Source: Paenibacillus_AB sp036577625
GTDB lineage: Bacteria; Bacillota; Bacilli; Paenibacillales; NBRC-103111
Direction of reading: 5' to 3'
Assembly: GCF_036577625.1 (NCBI RefSeq)
Contig: NZ_JARBDC010000005.1
Coordinates: forward strand, 62,001 to 126,000
Length of the DNA: 64,000 nucleotides
Part shown: positions 15,685-24,298 of the stretch, piece by piece
How positions within the stretch are numbered: the stretch's first letter is position 1
Layout of the letters: every line of letters begins with the position of its first letter
Made by a program: the position numbers and the translations under genes
The notes under the pieces: generated by a model
The model's input: only the letters and a program-made list of their open reading frames with translations
What the model was told of the DNA's origin: nothing
The model's database searches: none

Positions 15685-16143
15685 ATGGCAACCGCAATCG
15701 CAACCGATACGAAAACGGTCGTGGAATCGATCAACAAGCAGCTCGCCAACTGGGGCGTGCTTTACGTCAAAATCCACAACTTCCATTGGTTCGTCAAAGG
15801 CAAGCAGTTTTTTACGCTGCATGAAAAATTCGAAGCGCTGTACAACGAGGCGGACAAATGGATCGACGAGCTCGCCGAGCGCGTGCTGGCGATCAAAGGG
15901 AAGCCGGTCGCCACGATGAAGGAGATGCTTGCGCAGGCGTCCGTCCAGGAGGCGTCCGGCGGCGAAAGCGCCGACCAAATGGTCGTGGCGATCGTGAAAG
16001 ATTTTCAGACGATGCTCGGCGAAATTCGCGGCGCGATCATGCAGGCGGAGCAGGCGGGCGACCACGGCTCGGCCGACATGCTGACGGGCATGCAGAAATC
16101 GCTCGAGAAGCACGTCTGGATGCTCGAATCGCTGCAAGGCTGA
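15685..16143 (+). CDS. dps: Dps/ferritin-like DNA-protection protein
   Basis: 152-aa miniferritin that oxidises and stores iron, forming a dodecamer that protects DNA from peroxide. The inter-subunit ferroxidase residues are present with the family spacing: H34 (HNFHW), H46 (TLHEKF), D61 and E65 (WIDELAER). AMKEML-type helices follow and the C-terminal helix ends in LESLQG. GGAGGAA is 9 bp before the ATG. It is a single-gene unit with its own promoter and a strong terminator. Confidence 0.95.
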   Translation: MATAIATDTKTVVESINKQLANWGVLYVKIHNFHWFVKGKQFFTLHEKFEALYNEADKWIDELAERVLAIKGKPVATMKEMLAQASVQEASGGESADQMVVAIVKDFQTMLGEIRGAIMQAEQAGDHGSADMLTGMQKSLEKHVWMLESLQG

Positions 16144-16156
16144 CCGGCGTTCGTTT

Positions 16157-16204
16157 GCAAAAGGAACGGTTTTGCGCCCCATGTCCGGGGCGCTTTCCTT
16201 TTGC
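16157..16204 (+). terminator. Rho-independent terminator of dps
   Basis: Inner stem GCGCCCC (16174-16180) with GGGGCGC (16187-16193), outer stem GCAAAAGGAA (16157-16166) with TTCCTTTTGC (16195-16204). T-rich after the inner stem. Confidence 0.75.
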
Positions 16205-16275
16205 CTTCATGCGAACGCTCGTTACCGCCGGAATCGGCATGCCGGAAGGCGGTTCGGCGCGGCGCGGCTTTCGGT

Positions 16276-16305
16276 TTGCTTTGCTTTCCCCGCAAATCGT
16301 ATAAT
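16276..16305 (+). promoter_or_regulatory. Promoter of the DUF1802 gene
   Basis: TTGCTT (16276-16281), 18 bp, then a perfect TATAAT (16300-16305). Transcription would start near 16312, which rules out upstream start codons for the next gene. Confidence 0.55.
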
Positions 16306-16339
16306 GGAAGTATTGTGCAGGAAGGGAGAGTGGAAGCCG

Positions 16340-16912
16340 GTGGACAACGGGCCGATTGCATTGAAGGAATGGGCGGTGGCGGTCAAGGCACTCCTTGAAG
16401 GACGTCAGATCGTGGCGCTCCGCAAAGGCGGCATCGCGGAAGAGACGAAGGAGTTCCGGCTGGAAAGCCCGTCGTTTTGGCTGTACCCGACATTCGAGCA
16501 TCAACGGCGGGAGCTGCTCAAGGACGAAGCGCAGCCGACGCTCGCGGAAACGCTCCGGGGATGGAGTCCGGAAGCGGAAACGGTCGAGATCGCCTGCTTC
16601 GCCGAGGTGACCGCCGATATCGAGGTTACGAGCCAGGAGCGGCTGGACCGCATACGCGATTTCCATATTTGGACGGACCGTTTCGCGGAGGAACGGCTGA
16701 GATGGAAACGGCTGAAGCCGCTGCACGTCTTGCTGCTGCGCATATACAAGCTGGAGGAGCCGGTGCGCGTTCCGATACGGCCTTCCTATTCGGGCTGCAC
16801 GTCATGGATTCGAATCGAAGGGGAGTTCGCTCCGGGCGCCAAGAAGCCGGTGTTGGACGACGCGGCGTTTGGCGGAATTTCCCAGGAAATCGAACGGCTG
16901 CTTGCCGATTAA
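16340..16912 (+). CDS. DUF1802 family protein
   Basis: 190-aa protein of the DUF1802 family, function unknown. Recognisable conserved parts are ALKEWAVAVKALLEGRQIVALRKGGI at the N-terminus (split around residue 20), FWLYPTFEHQRRELLK, HIWTDRFAEERLRWKRLKPLHVLLLRIYKL (two adjacent blocks) and SYSGCTSWIRI. The GTG start at 16340 follows GGGAGAG (16324-16330). It is the first start codon downstream of the TATAAT at 16300, which is why the longer frame beginning at 16172 is rejected. Members are often found alone near stress genes; dps lies just upstream but has its own terminator. Confidence 0.8.
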   Translation: MDNGPIALKEWAVAVKALLEGRQIVALRKGGIAEETKEFRLESPSFWLYPTFEHQRRELLKDEAQPTLAETLRGWSPEAETVEIACFAEVTADIEVTSQERLDRIRDFHIWTDRFAEERLRWKRLKPLHVLLLRIYKLEEPVRVPIRPSYSGCTSWIRIEGEFAPGAKKPVLDDAAFGGISQEIERLLAD

Positions 16913-16930
16913 CGCCGAACCGGTTCGGCG
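16913..16930. repeat. Perfect 18-bp palindrome after the DUF1802 gene
   Basis: CGCCGAACCGGTTCGGCG begins right after the stop codon. It has no T-run; it may be a weak transcript end or a binding site. Confidence 0.4.
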
Positions 16931-16993
16931 CCGAAGCGGCGCTGCGGCTACTTTTTAAACAAAAAAGTTTAAAATATGTCGAAACCCCCTTTA

Positions 16994-17049
16994 TTGATTT
17001 TGGTGCAGCGTTTATAATATTATTAAATATTGAGAATCACTGAGAATCA
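16994..17049 (+). promoter_or_regulatory. Promoter of the suf operon with a tandem TGAGAATCA repeat
   Basis: TTGATT (16994-16999), 18 bp, TATTAT (17018-17023). Starting 8 bp after the -10, TGAGAATCA occurs twice (17031-17039 and 17041-17049) separated by one base. The second copy reads TGAGAATCATTTTGT, which partly resembles a Fur/PerR 7-1-7 box. The position around +1 suits an operator. Confidence 0.45.
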
Positions 17050-17061
17050 TTTTGTACGGAT

Positions 17062-17078
17062 TTCAATTTCCAATTGAA
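17062..17078. repeat. Inverted repeat in the suf leader
   Basis: TTCAATT-TCC-AATTGAA, perfect 7-bp arms, in the untranslated leader of sufC. Possible operator. Confidence 0.4.
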
Positions 17079-17201
17079 CATCAGGTTGGAATGATTCTAT
17101 ATAGCCGCAAGTTTGCGTCCGCGCAGCTGTGTCCGCAGCGCGATGGACGATAAGCCGCATCCGGCGGCAGCAAAAAAGTACAAAGTCGGAGGGAAGCATA
17201 C

Positions 17202-17987
17202 ATGTCTAACGCACCAACTTTCATTATCGACGGTTTGAAGGCGTCGATCGAAGACAAAGAAATTTTGAAAGGGATCAACCTGAGCATGAAAGGCGGCGAG
17301 GTGCACGCGATCATGGGACCGAACGGTACCGGCAAAAGCACGCTCGCATCCGCTTTGATGGGACATCCGAAATACGAAGTGACCGGCGGCTCCGTTACGC
17401 TCGACGGCGAAGACGTGCTGGAGATGGGCGTCGACGAGCGCGCGCGCGCCGGCATGTTCCTCGCGATGCAATATCCGAGCGAAATTCCCGGCGTAACGAA
17501 CGCCGACTTCCTGCGCAGCGCCATTAACGCCCGCCGCGAGGAAGGCAACGAAATTTCGCTGATCAAGTTCATCCGCCAAATGGAAAAGAAGATGAAGGAG
17601 CTCGAAATGAATCCGGAGTTCGCCCATCGTTATTTGAACGAAGGCTTTTCCGGCGGGGAGAAGAAGCGGAACGAAATTTTGCAAATGATGCTGCTTGAGC
17701 CGAAAATCGTCATTTTGGACGAAATCGACTCCGGTCTCGACATCGACGCGCTCAAAATCGTCGCCGCGGGCGTCAACGCGATGCGCAGCGAAGATCGCGG
17801 TTTCTTGATCATTACCCACTACCAGCGTTTGCTCGACTACATCAAGCCGGACTACGTCCACGTCATGATGCAGGGCCGCATCGTGAAATCGGGCGGACCG
17901 GAGCTGGCGGAGAAGCTCGAAGCGGAAGGCTACGATTGGATCAAGGAAGAGCTTGGCATCGTAGACGAAACGGTCGGACAACTTTAA
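17202..17987 (+). CDS. sufC: Fe-S cluster assembly ATPase SufC
   Basis: 261-aa ABC-type ATPase of the SUF scaffold complex SufBCD, which builds Fe-S clusters in the cytosol. Walker A is GPNGTGKSTL (about residues 36-45), the signature FSGGEKKR, and Walker B VILDEIDSGLD. The family-specific ITHYQRLLDYI H-loop is present. It has no membrane partner; it binds SufB and SufD encoded just downstream. AGTCGGAGGGAAGC precedes the ATG. It is the first gene of a C-D-S-B operon. Confidence 0.97.
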   Translation: MSNAPTFIIDGLKASIEDKEILKGINLSMKGGEVHAIMGPNGTGKSTLASALMGHPKYEVTGGSVTLDGEDVLEMGVDERARAGMFLAMQYPSEIPGVTNADFLRSAINARREEGNEISLIKFIRQMEKKMKELEMNPEFAHRYLNEGFSGGEKKRNEILQMMLLEPKIVILDEIDSGLDIDALKIVAAGVNAMRSEDRGFLIITHYQRLLDYIKPDYVHVMMQGRIVKSGGPELAEKLEAEGYDWIKEELGIVDETVGQL

Positions 17988-18077
17988 TTCAAAAACAGGG
18001 GCTTTCCGAAAAGGGTGCGGAAATAAGCTTCGCAGCGAAAACGCCGCTTTTCAAGAGCCCGATATGGAGGAATCGAC

Positions 18078-19373
18078 ATGACTCAAACCGTTCTTCCAAT
18101 CGACCGCAATTCCGTAGCTGACTTGTCCAAAAGCCGGAACGAGCCTTCGTGGTTGACCGATCTCCGCTTGAAAGCTTTGGAATTGGCAGGATCGTTGGAG
18201 CTGCCGAAATTGGAAAAAACGAGAATCGACCGTTGGCATCTCGATGCTTACGGATCGTATAAAACGCCGGCCCCGCTGCAAAGCCTGGAGCAGCTGCCGG
18301 AAGCGGTCAAGACGCTGATCGGCGAATCGGCGGACAACGTCGTCGTGCACCGCAATTCGGGCGCGGTATGGAAGCAATTGACGAGCGAGCTGGCCGGCAA
18401 AGGGGTCGTCTTTACCGATTTGGAGACGGCGGCCAAGGAGCACGGCGATCTCGTGCAAAAGTATTTCATGAGCGTCGTGAAGCCGGAGGAAAACAGCGTA
18501 ACCGCGCTCCACGCGGCGATCTGGAACGGCGGGGTATTCCTGTACGTGCCGAAAAACGTCCAGGTCGAAGTGCCGCTGCAGGCGCTCTTCTTCTCGGACG
18601 ACGCCGACGCGACGTTCGCGCCGCACGTGCTGATCGTCGCCGAAGCGAACAGCTCGGTCACGTACGTCGACAACTATTTCTCCGAGGACGGCAAGGAGTT
18701 CGTCCATAACGGAATCGTGGAAGTGATCGCGAAGCCGGGAGCGAAGGTGCAGTTCGCCACCGTGCAAAATTTGGGCAAAGGGTCGACGGGCCTCATGTAC
18801 CGCCGCGCGATCGTCGATAACGACGCCCGCGTCGAATGGATCGTCGGCGAGCTGAACAGCGGCAACGCGATGGCCGACACCGCGACGCTGCTGCAGGGCA
18901 ACGGCTCGAGCTCGGACGCGAAGGTCATTTCGGTCGGCAACGGCGACCAGAAGGTGAACCTGACGACGCGCGCGACCCATTTCGGCAAAAGCACGCCGAG
19001 CGACATGATTACGCGCGCGGTCATGATGGACGAAGCGACGGCCATCATCAACGGCATTACGAAAATCGAGAAGCGGGCGACGGGCGCGAACGGCCAGCAA
19101 ACCGAACGCGTGCTCATGCTGAGCCCGAAAGCGCGCGGCGACGCGAACCCGATTCTGCTCATCGACGAGGACGACGTCAAAGCCGGACACGCGGCCAGCG
19201 TCGGCCAAGTGAACCCCGAGCATATGTATTACTTGATGTCGCGCGGCATTACGAGGGCGGAAGCGCACAAGCTGGTCGTGTACGGATTTTTGGCGCCGGT
19301 CATTAACGAGGTGCCGATCGAAAACGTGCAGAAGCAGCTGCAATCGCTCGTCGAAAGGAAGCTCGGACAATGA
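18078..19373 (+). CDS. sufD: Fe-S cluster assembly protein SufD
   Basis: 431 aa, right-handed beta-helix scaffold subunit. The conserved core includes HAAIWNGGVFLYVPKNVQVE (about residues 138-157), VTYVDNYFSEDGKEFVHNGI and the C-terminal LMSRGITRAEAHKLVVYGFL typical of SufB/SufD. It forms a heterodimer with SufB and binds SufC. GGAGGAATCGAC precedes the ATG. The stop overlaps the sufS start by 4 bp. Confidence 0.96.
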   Translation: MTQTVLPIDRNSVADLSKSRNEPSWLTDLRLKALELAGSLELPKLEKTRIDRWHLDAYGSYKTPAPLQSLEQLPEAVKTLIGESADNVVVHRNSGAVWKQLTSELAGKGVVFTDLETAAKEHGDLVQKYFMSVVKPEENSVTALHAAIWNGGVFLYVPKNVQVEVPLQALFFSDDADATFAPHVLIVAEANSSVTYVDNYFSEDGKEFVHNGIVEVIAKPGAKVQFATVQNLGKGSTGLMYRRAIVDNDARVEWIVGELNSGNAMADTATLLQGNGSSSDAKVISVGNGDQKVNLTTRATHFGKSTPSDMITRAVMMDEATAIINGITKIEKRATGANGQQTERVLMLSPKARGDANPILLIDEDDVKAGHAASVGQVNPEHMYYLMSRGITRAEAHKLVVYGFLAPVINEVPIENVQKQLQSLVERKLGQ

Positions 19374-20599
19374 GCAGCCTCGGAGCCGAAATTCGCAACC
19401 AGTTTCCGATTCTTCATCAGGAAGTAAACGGTCATCCGCTCGTTTATTTGGATAGCGGCGCGAGCTCCCAGAAACCGGTCGCCGTCATCGAGGCGATCAA
19501 GCGGTATTACGAGAACGATCACGCGAACGTGCACCGCGGCGTGCATACGCTCGGCTCGCGGGCGACCGACGCGTACGAGGAGGCGCGCGACAAAGTCGCC
19601 GCTTTCCTGAACGCGAGACGCCGCGAAGAAATCATCTTTACGCGGGGAACGACGACGGCGATCAACCTGGTCGCCTCCAGCTACGCCCGGTCCGTCTGCC
19701 GGGAAGGCGACGAAATCGTCATTACCCCGATGGAGCACCACAGCAATCTCATTCCGTGGCAGCAAGTCGCCAAGGCGACCGGCGCCGCGCTGAAATATAT
19801 TCCGCTGCAGCCGGACGGCACGATTTCGCTGCAGGACGCGGAAATCGCGATTACGGACCGGACGAAAATGGTCGCGATCACGTACGTGTCGAACGTGCTC
19901 GGCGTGACGAACCCGATCAAGGAAATCGCCGCCGTCGCCCACCGGCACGGCGCGAAGCTGCTTGTGGACGGGGCGCAGAGCACGCCGCACGTCAAGGTCG
20001 ACGTGCAGGCGCTGGACTGCGACTTCTATGCATTTTCCGGCCACAAAATGTGCGGTCCGACCGGAATCGGGGCACTCTATGGAAAGTTCGAGCTGCTCGA
20101 GAAAATGGATCCGATCGAGTTCGGCGGCGAAATGATCGACCGCGTCGACTTGTTCGAGTCCACGTTCAAAGAGCCGCCGGAGCGGTTCGAAGGCGGTACG
20201 CCGATTATCGCGGGCGCGGTCGGACTCGGAGCGGCGATCGACTTTTTGACGGAAATCGGCATGGACCGCATTCACGCCCATGACGTTCATCTCGCCAAAA
20301 TCGCCTACGAGCAGCTTTCGGACATCGAGGGGCTGACGATTTACGGTCCTCGCGACAACCGTACCGGCATCGTTACGTTCAACCTGAAGGACATTCACGC
20401 ACACGACGTCGCGACCGTCATCGATCAGGAAGGCGTCGCCATCCGGGCGGGCCATCACTGCTGCCAGCCGCTCATGAAATGGCTGAACGTGAACGCGACG
20501 GCGCGCGCCAGCTTTTACCTGTACAACACCGAAGACGACGTGGCGAAGCTCGCAGCCGCGCTTCGCAATGCGCAGCGTTTTTTTGAAAGCATCGGGTAA
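19370..20599 (+). CDS. sufS: Cysteine desulfurase SufS
   Basis: 409-aa PLP enzyme that takes sulfur from cysteine for Fe-S assembly. The PLP lysine is in FSGHKMCGPTGIGALYG, the active cysteine in RAGHHCCQPLMKWL. The short active-site loop is that of group II desulfurases, which need a sulfur acceptor (SufU in Firmicutes or SufE in proteobacteria). Unusually, no sufU follows: only 41 bp separate this gene from sufB. Confidence 0.96.
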   Translation: MSSLGAEIRNQFPILHQEVNGHPLVYLDSGASSQKPVAVIEAIKRYYENDHANVHRGVHTLGSRATDAYEEARDKVAAFLNARRREEIIFTRGTTTAINLVASSYARSVCREGDEIVITPMEHHSNLIPWQQVAKATGAALKYIPLQPDGTISLQDAEIAITDRTKMVAITYVSNVLGVTNPIKEIAAVAHRHGAKLLVDGAQSTPHVKVDVQALDCDFYAFSGHKMCGPTGIGALYGKFELLEKMDPIEFGGEMIDRVDLFESTFKEPPERFEGGTPIIAGAVGLGAAIDFLTEIGMDRIHAHDVHLAKIAYEQLSDIEGLTIYGPRDNRTGIVTFNLKDIHAHDVATVIDQEGVAIRAGHHCCQPLMKWLNVNATARASFYLYNTEDDVAKLAAALRNAQRFFESIG

Positions 20600-20640
20600 G
20601 CTTTATCCAATTCCACGACGAAACGGGGAGGGAAACGATC

Positions 20641-22038
20641 ATGGCTAAGCAAATGCCGGAAATGGAAGAGTACAAGTACGGATTTCGCGACGAGCACCAG
20701 GCCGTGTTCCGTTCGGAAAAAGGGCTGACGAAAGAAATCGTCACGGAAATTTCGCGAATGAAAAACGAGCCGCAATGGATGCTCGACTTTCGTCTGAAAT
20801 CGCTCGACCAATTCAATAAAATGGCGCTTCCGCGCTGGGGCGGCAATCTGGACGACCTCGATTTCAACGACATCACGTACTACGTCAAGCCTTCGGAGAA
20901 GCAGGGCAAGACGTGGGAGGAAGTGCCGCAGGAAATCAAAAACACGTTCGACAAGCTCGGCATTCCGGAAGCGGAGCAAAAGTTTTTGGCGGGCGTTTCG
21001 GCGCAGTACGAATCCGAAGTCGTCTACCACAGCATGCAGGAAGATTTGGAGAAGCAGGGCGTCATTTTCACCGATACGGACACGGCGCTCCGCGAGCATC
21101 CGGACATTTTCAAGGAATATTTCGGCACCGTCGTACCGATCGCGGACAACAAGTTCGCGGCGCTCAACAGCGCGGTTTGGTCGGGCGGCAGCTTCATCTA
21201 CGTCCCGAAGGGCGTGAAGTGCGAAATTCCGCTGCAGGCTTACTTCCGGATCAACTCGGAAAACATGGGCCAATTCGAGCGCACGCTCATTATCGCCGAC
21301 GAGGACAGCTTCGTCCATTACGTCGAAGGCTGCACGGCGCCGATCTACAGCACGAACTCGCTGCATAGCGCCGTCGTCGAAATCATCTGCAAGAAAAACG
21401 CGCGCGTCCGCTACACGACGATCCAAAACTGGGCGCCGAACATTTACAACCTCGTCACGAAGCGGGCGGTCGCCGAAGAAAACGCGACGATGGAATGGGT
21501 CGACGGTAACATCGGCTCCAAGCTGACGATGAAATATCCGGCCGTCATTTTGAAAGGCCGCGGCGCGAAAGGGATGGTGCTTTCGATCGCGGTCGCCGGC
21601 AAAGGCCAGCATCAGGACGCGGGCGCGAAAATGATCCACCTTGCGCCGGAAACGACATCGACGATCGTTTCGAAATCGATCAGCAAGCACGGCGGCAAAG
21701 TGACGTACCGCGGTCTCGCTTCGTTCGGCCGCAACTCGGAAGGTTCGAAGGCGAACATCAAGTGCGATACGCTCATTCTCGACAACGAATCGACGTCGGA
21801 CACGATTCCGTACAACGAAATCATGAACGACAACATTACGCTCGAGCACGAAGCGACCGTGTCGAAGGTGTCCGAGGATCAGCTGTTCTACTTGATGAGC
21901 CGCGGCCTCAGCGAAGCGGAAGCGACGCAAATGATCGTCATGGGCTTCATCGAGCCGTTCACGAAAGAGCTGCCGATGGAATACGCGGTCGAGATGAACC
22001 GTTTGATCAAGATGGAAATGGAAGGCAGCATCGGGTAA
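20641..22038 (+). CDS. sufB: Fe-S cluster assembly protein SufB
   Basis: 465 aa, the scaffold subunit on which the nascent cluster forms. Diagnostic stretches are FIYVPKGVKCEIPLQAYFRI, FVHYVEGCTAPIYSTNSLHS, VEIICKKNARVRYTTIQNW and LFYLMSRGLSEAEATQMIVM. It includes the cysteine-bearing EGCTAP loop. GGGGAGGGAAACGATC precedes the ATG. Last gene of the operon; the downstream stem-loop at 22118 is better oriented for minus-strand transcripts. Confidence 0.97.
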   Translation: MAKQMPEMEEYKYGFRDEHQAVFRSEKGLTKEIVTEISRMKNEPQWMLDFRLKSLDQFNKMALPRWGGNLDDLDFNDITYYVKPSEKQGKTWEEVPQEIKNTFDKLGIPEAEQKFLAGVSAQYESEVVYHSMQEDLEKQGVIFTDTDTALREHPDIFKEYFGTVVPIADNKFAALNSAVWSGGSFIYVPKGVKCEIPLQAYFRINSENMGQFERTLIIADEDSFVHYVEGCTAPIYSTNSLHSAVVEIICKKNARVRYTTIQNWAPNIYNLVTKRAVAEENATMEWVDGNIGSKLTMKYPAVILKGRGAKGMVLSIAVAGKGQHQDAGAKMIHLAPETTSTIVSKSISKHGGKVTYRGLASFGRNSEGSKANIKCDTLILDNESTSDTIPYNEIMNDNITLEHEATVSKVSEDQLFYLMSRGLSEAEATQMIVMGFIEPFTKELPMEYAVEMNRLIKMEMEGSIG

Positions 22039-22117
22039 GGAAAGGCTTGCGGAATGCAGGTACGGGTCCGCACCTCATCGGCACGCTTCCGGCCCCGGCC
22101 GCTCGAATCGAAATAAT

Positions 22118-22153
22118 AGAAGGGTCGACCCAATAAAATGGGTGGACCCTTCT
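22118..22153 (-). terminator. Stem-loop between sufB and two short minus-strand genes
   Basis: AGAAGGGTC (22118-22126) pairs with GACCCTTCT (22145-22153), with an inner ACCC/GGGT pair. On the minus strand it is followed by ATTATTTCG, so it can end the short genes read leftward; it may also stop sufB transcripts. Confidence 0.6.
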
Positions 22154-22210
22154 CTCATGAGAGCCGATTTCAGATCTCGGTTTTTCGGCAAGTTTATCGA
22201 TCGCGTCCAG

Positions 22211-22324
22211 TCAGTTGTTGTCCATCCGTTTCGCTTGTTCTTTCTCGATTTTGTTAGTAAGCAAATGTTCGACGATCGCCGCGTTTGAAACAACGGTTTG
22301 CTTTCGGTTCGCTTTCTTTTTCAA
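22211..22324 (-). CDS. Very small basic protein (37 aa)
   Basis: TTG start with GGCGGTGA about 7 bp upstream. The product reads MKKKANRKQTVVSNAAIVEH and ends QAKRMDNN, a highly charged, helix-prone peptide. It follows another small gene on the same strand by about 50 bp and precedes a terminator-like stem. I recognise no named family. Small basic proteins of this kind are common in spore formers. Confidence 0.45.
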   Translation of the reverse strand: MKKKANRKQTVVSNAAIVEHLLTNKIEKEQAKRMDNN

Positions 22325-22372
22325 AAGGTTATCACCGCCTGAGCCGCTCGATTCGAAACTGCGGTTGCGAAT

Positions 22373-22540
22373 TTAAGGTTCATCGATATAAGTATTTTTG
22401 TCCGCCGTCGGTTCCATGAAATAACGCCCCGGCTCTTCCACATTCGTAATATCGTTTTCGGCTGCGATTTCGCCGATCGTTTTGATTTCTTTCCGAGGTT
22501 CGGAACGGCCTTTCTTCAGCGGGTCGCGGTTGTTGTCCAA
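22373..22540 (-). CDS. Small acidic hypothetical protein (55 aa)
   Basis: GGGAGGTG lies 6 bp before a TTG start, a strong site. The product begins MDNNRDPLKKGRSEPRKEIK and ends TADKNTYIDEP, with no membrane segment or cysteine. Composition is hydrophilic and unlike a shadow frame. It lies between the DUF4183 gene and the 37-aa gene, all on the minus strand, near sporulation-type genes. Function unknown. Confidence 0.6.
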   Translation of the reverse strand: MDNNRDPLKKGRSEPRKEIKTIGEIAAENDITNVEEPGRYFMEPTADKNTYIDEP

Positions 22541-22601
22541 ATCTTCACCTCCCGAAGCTTAGCATGCCGGCGACGGCGCGAAACTATTCGCCAATCGTAA
22601 A

Positions 22602-22635
22602 ACCCCGCTTGGCCGTTGGTTCGGACGGGCGGGGT
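22602..22635 (-). terminator. Terminator of the DUF4183 gene
   Basis: ACCCCGC (22602-22608) pairs with GCGGGGT (22629-22635). On the minus strand the stem is followed by TTTTACGATT; on the plus strand by GTTTTTG. Confidence 0.7.
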
Positions 22636-22642
22636 GTTTTTG

Positions 22643-22927
22643 TCAGCTTATAATGAATTCGACGATAATCGGGTTGCCGGCGTCCAGAACGTCTCCTCCG
22701 GGGATCGTAATGGCGGTAGTCGTGACGGACGAGGTGTCGGCCGTCTGAAGAATTCCGTTGATATACAGGTTATAGTACGAATACAGTGCGGGAAACGCCG
22801 TTGCGGCTGCGCCGGTATCCGCCGTAAAGGCCGTAGCGGCAATGGCGAAGGTGGCCCCGGTTCCCGTTCCGGCACCGGCCGTAGACGAAAACCGTCTTGC
22901 ATTGGAGTATGGGGTTACGATCGGCAT
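22643..22927 (-). CDS. DUF4183 domain protein (spore-surface type)
   Basis: 94 aa. The C-terminal half, YNLYINGILQTADTSSVTTT followed by AITIPGGDVLDAGNPIIVEF, is the DUF4183 pattern found in exosporium and coat-associated proteins of Bacillales. The N-terminal half is low-complexity, rich in alanine, threonine and glycine. An excellent AAAGGAGGTG lies 8 bp upstream of the ATG. It has its own terminator. A spore-surface role is likely from the family, not proven here. Confidence 0.72.
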   Translation of the reverse strand: MPIVTPYSNARRFSSTAGAGTGTGATFAIAATAFTADTGAAATAFPALYSYYNLYINGILQTADTSSVTTTAITIPGGDVLDAGNPIIVEFIIS

Positions 22928-23143
22928 CGGTTTCGCACCTCCTTTCTATTCTAGTAAATGTAAAGGAAGCCTGCCAGGGAAGGGCGATTCTATAAGGGAA
23001 AGTCGCCATTTTTTGAAGCATTGCTAGATTCCGCCGGTACCCTGATTTTACTAGCGAAGCCCGGGTTGACCGAACGCATAAATCGAAACGCGGTATCCCA
23101 ACCTACAAATGGCATGAATCCTTTTTAGGAGGGAATCGATTCG

Positions 23144-24253
23144 ATGAACAAATCGGCGCGAATTTGGGCCATTTCGCTTTTGGCGGCTTCCCTTGCCGTT
23201 ACAAGCGGCTGCGGAGGGGCAGGCGGAGGGCTGTTTCGCCAATCGCGGCAGTCCGCTCCCGGCGACGACACGACGACGCGTTCCGGCGCTCCGCATCCGG
23301 GCGCTTTATCCGGCTCGGGCCCCGAGCTGCTGAATGCGGACGAGGGACGCATTCCGATCGTTACGTTGGACGGAAAGCCGTACATTTCGGGGCCGAAGCT
23401 GGCTGAGCTGCTCGAATTCCAAACCGCCTGGGACGCTGCGGCCGGCAAGCTGAGCATGGGCGACACCGATGCGGTGATGGAGCTTACGGGAGGAAGCGCT
23501 CAAGCGGTCAAAGAAGGAGATGCGGTGACCCTGCCGGACGCTCCGAAAGTGGCGGAAGGCATTTTGTATATTCCCGTAGCCGTTTTGCCCGACCTGTTTC
23601 ACGACGATATCCGCTACGAGCAGCGGAGCGGCGAATTGGCGCTTCTCCCCGGCCCGGAGGCGGCCGATCGCCCGCTAATGGACGAGCCCGCCGATCCGGA
23701 AACGAGCGCGGACGAGCTCAGCTTCGCCGACGACCCGAACGATCCGTTCAAGGCGGCCGATACGCCCGCTTCGCTCCTGATCGCGGACGGCGGAGGCGCC
23801 GGTCCGGATTCGCCGTACGGCGGCTATGCGGATGCGATTCCCGCGCTCAAGCAGATCGACATGAACAAAGTCATTTCGACCGCCCAGCGCTATATCGGCG
23901 TGAAATACGTATTCGGCGCCGAACCGTACCCGCAGTCGGGCGTGTTCGATTGCTCGACGTTTTCGCAGTACGTATACGGCAAGTTCGGGATTACGCTGCC
24001 GCGCACCGCGCGCGCGCAAGCCCGCCAGGGCACGTCGGTCAGCCGGAAAATGCTGCGAAAGGGCGACCTGATGTTTTTTTACGTGCCGGGCCGGTTCAAG
24101 TCGAACAAAACCGTCGGACATGTGGGAATTTACATGGGGGGCGGGAACATGATCCATGCGTCGACGAAGCCGCAAAACGGCGTGCAAATTACGAGCATCA
24201 ACAAGCCGTTTTGGAAAAAAACGTTTCTCGCCGCCAAACGCGTCGGCCCGTAA
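23144..24253 (+). CDS. NlpC/P60 endopeptidase lipoprotein with an N-terminal copper-amine-oxidase-like domain
   Basis: 369 aa. The signal peptide ends in the lipobox VTSGC (Cys23), so the protein is membrane-anchored outside the cell. Residues about 65-145 (IPIVTLDGKPYISGPKLAEL, LYIPVAVL) resemble the copper amine oxidase N-like stalk domain common in Paenibacillus wall proteins. An acidic, proline-rich linker follows. The C-terminal NlpC/P60 domain has the triad Cys270 (VFDCSTFSQ), His326 (VGHVGIYMGGG) and His338 (MIHAST). It should cleave stem-peptide bonds in peptidoglycan. AGGAGGG precedes the ATG. Confidence 0.88.
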   Translation: MNKSARIWAISLLAASLAVTSGCGGAGGGLFRQSRQSAPGDDTTTRSGAPHPGALSGSGPELLNADEGRIPIVTLDGKPYISGPKLAELLEFQTAWDAAAGKLSMGDTDAVMELTGGSAQAVKEGDAVTLPDAPKVAEGILYIPVAVLPDLFHDDIRYEQRSGELALLPGPEAADRPLMDEPADPETSADELSFADDPNDPFKAADTPASLLIADGGGAGPDSPYGGYADAIPALKQIDMNKVISTAQRYIGVKYVFGAEPYPQSGVFDCSTFSQYVYGKFGITLPRTARAQARQGTSVSRKMLRKGDLMFFYVPGRFKSNKTVGHVGIYMGGGNMIHASTKPQNGVQITSINKPFWKKTFLAAKRVGP

Positions 24254-24261
24254 ATCGTACG

Positions 24262-24291
24262 AAAAAAAGCCGGGGGATCGCTCCCCGGCTT
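24262..24291. terminator. Bidirectional terminator
   Basis: AAGCCGGGG (24267-24275) pairs with CCCCGGCTT (24283-24291) between convergent genes. Seven A residues on the left give a T-run for the minus strand. Confidence 0.75.
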
Positions 24292-24298
24292 GACTACT

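Noticed and set aside
18051..22000. Long minus-strand frames opposite sufD, sufS and sufB
   Set aside because: Shadow frames rich in Arg, Val and His with no ribosome sites; the plus-strand suf genes are certain.
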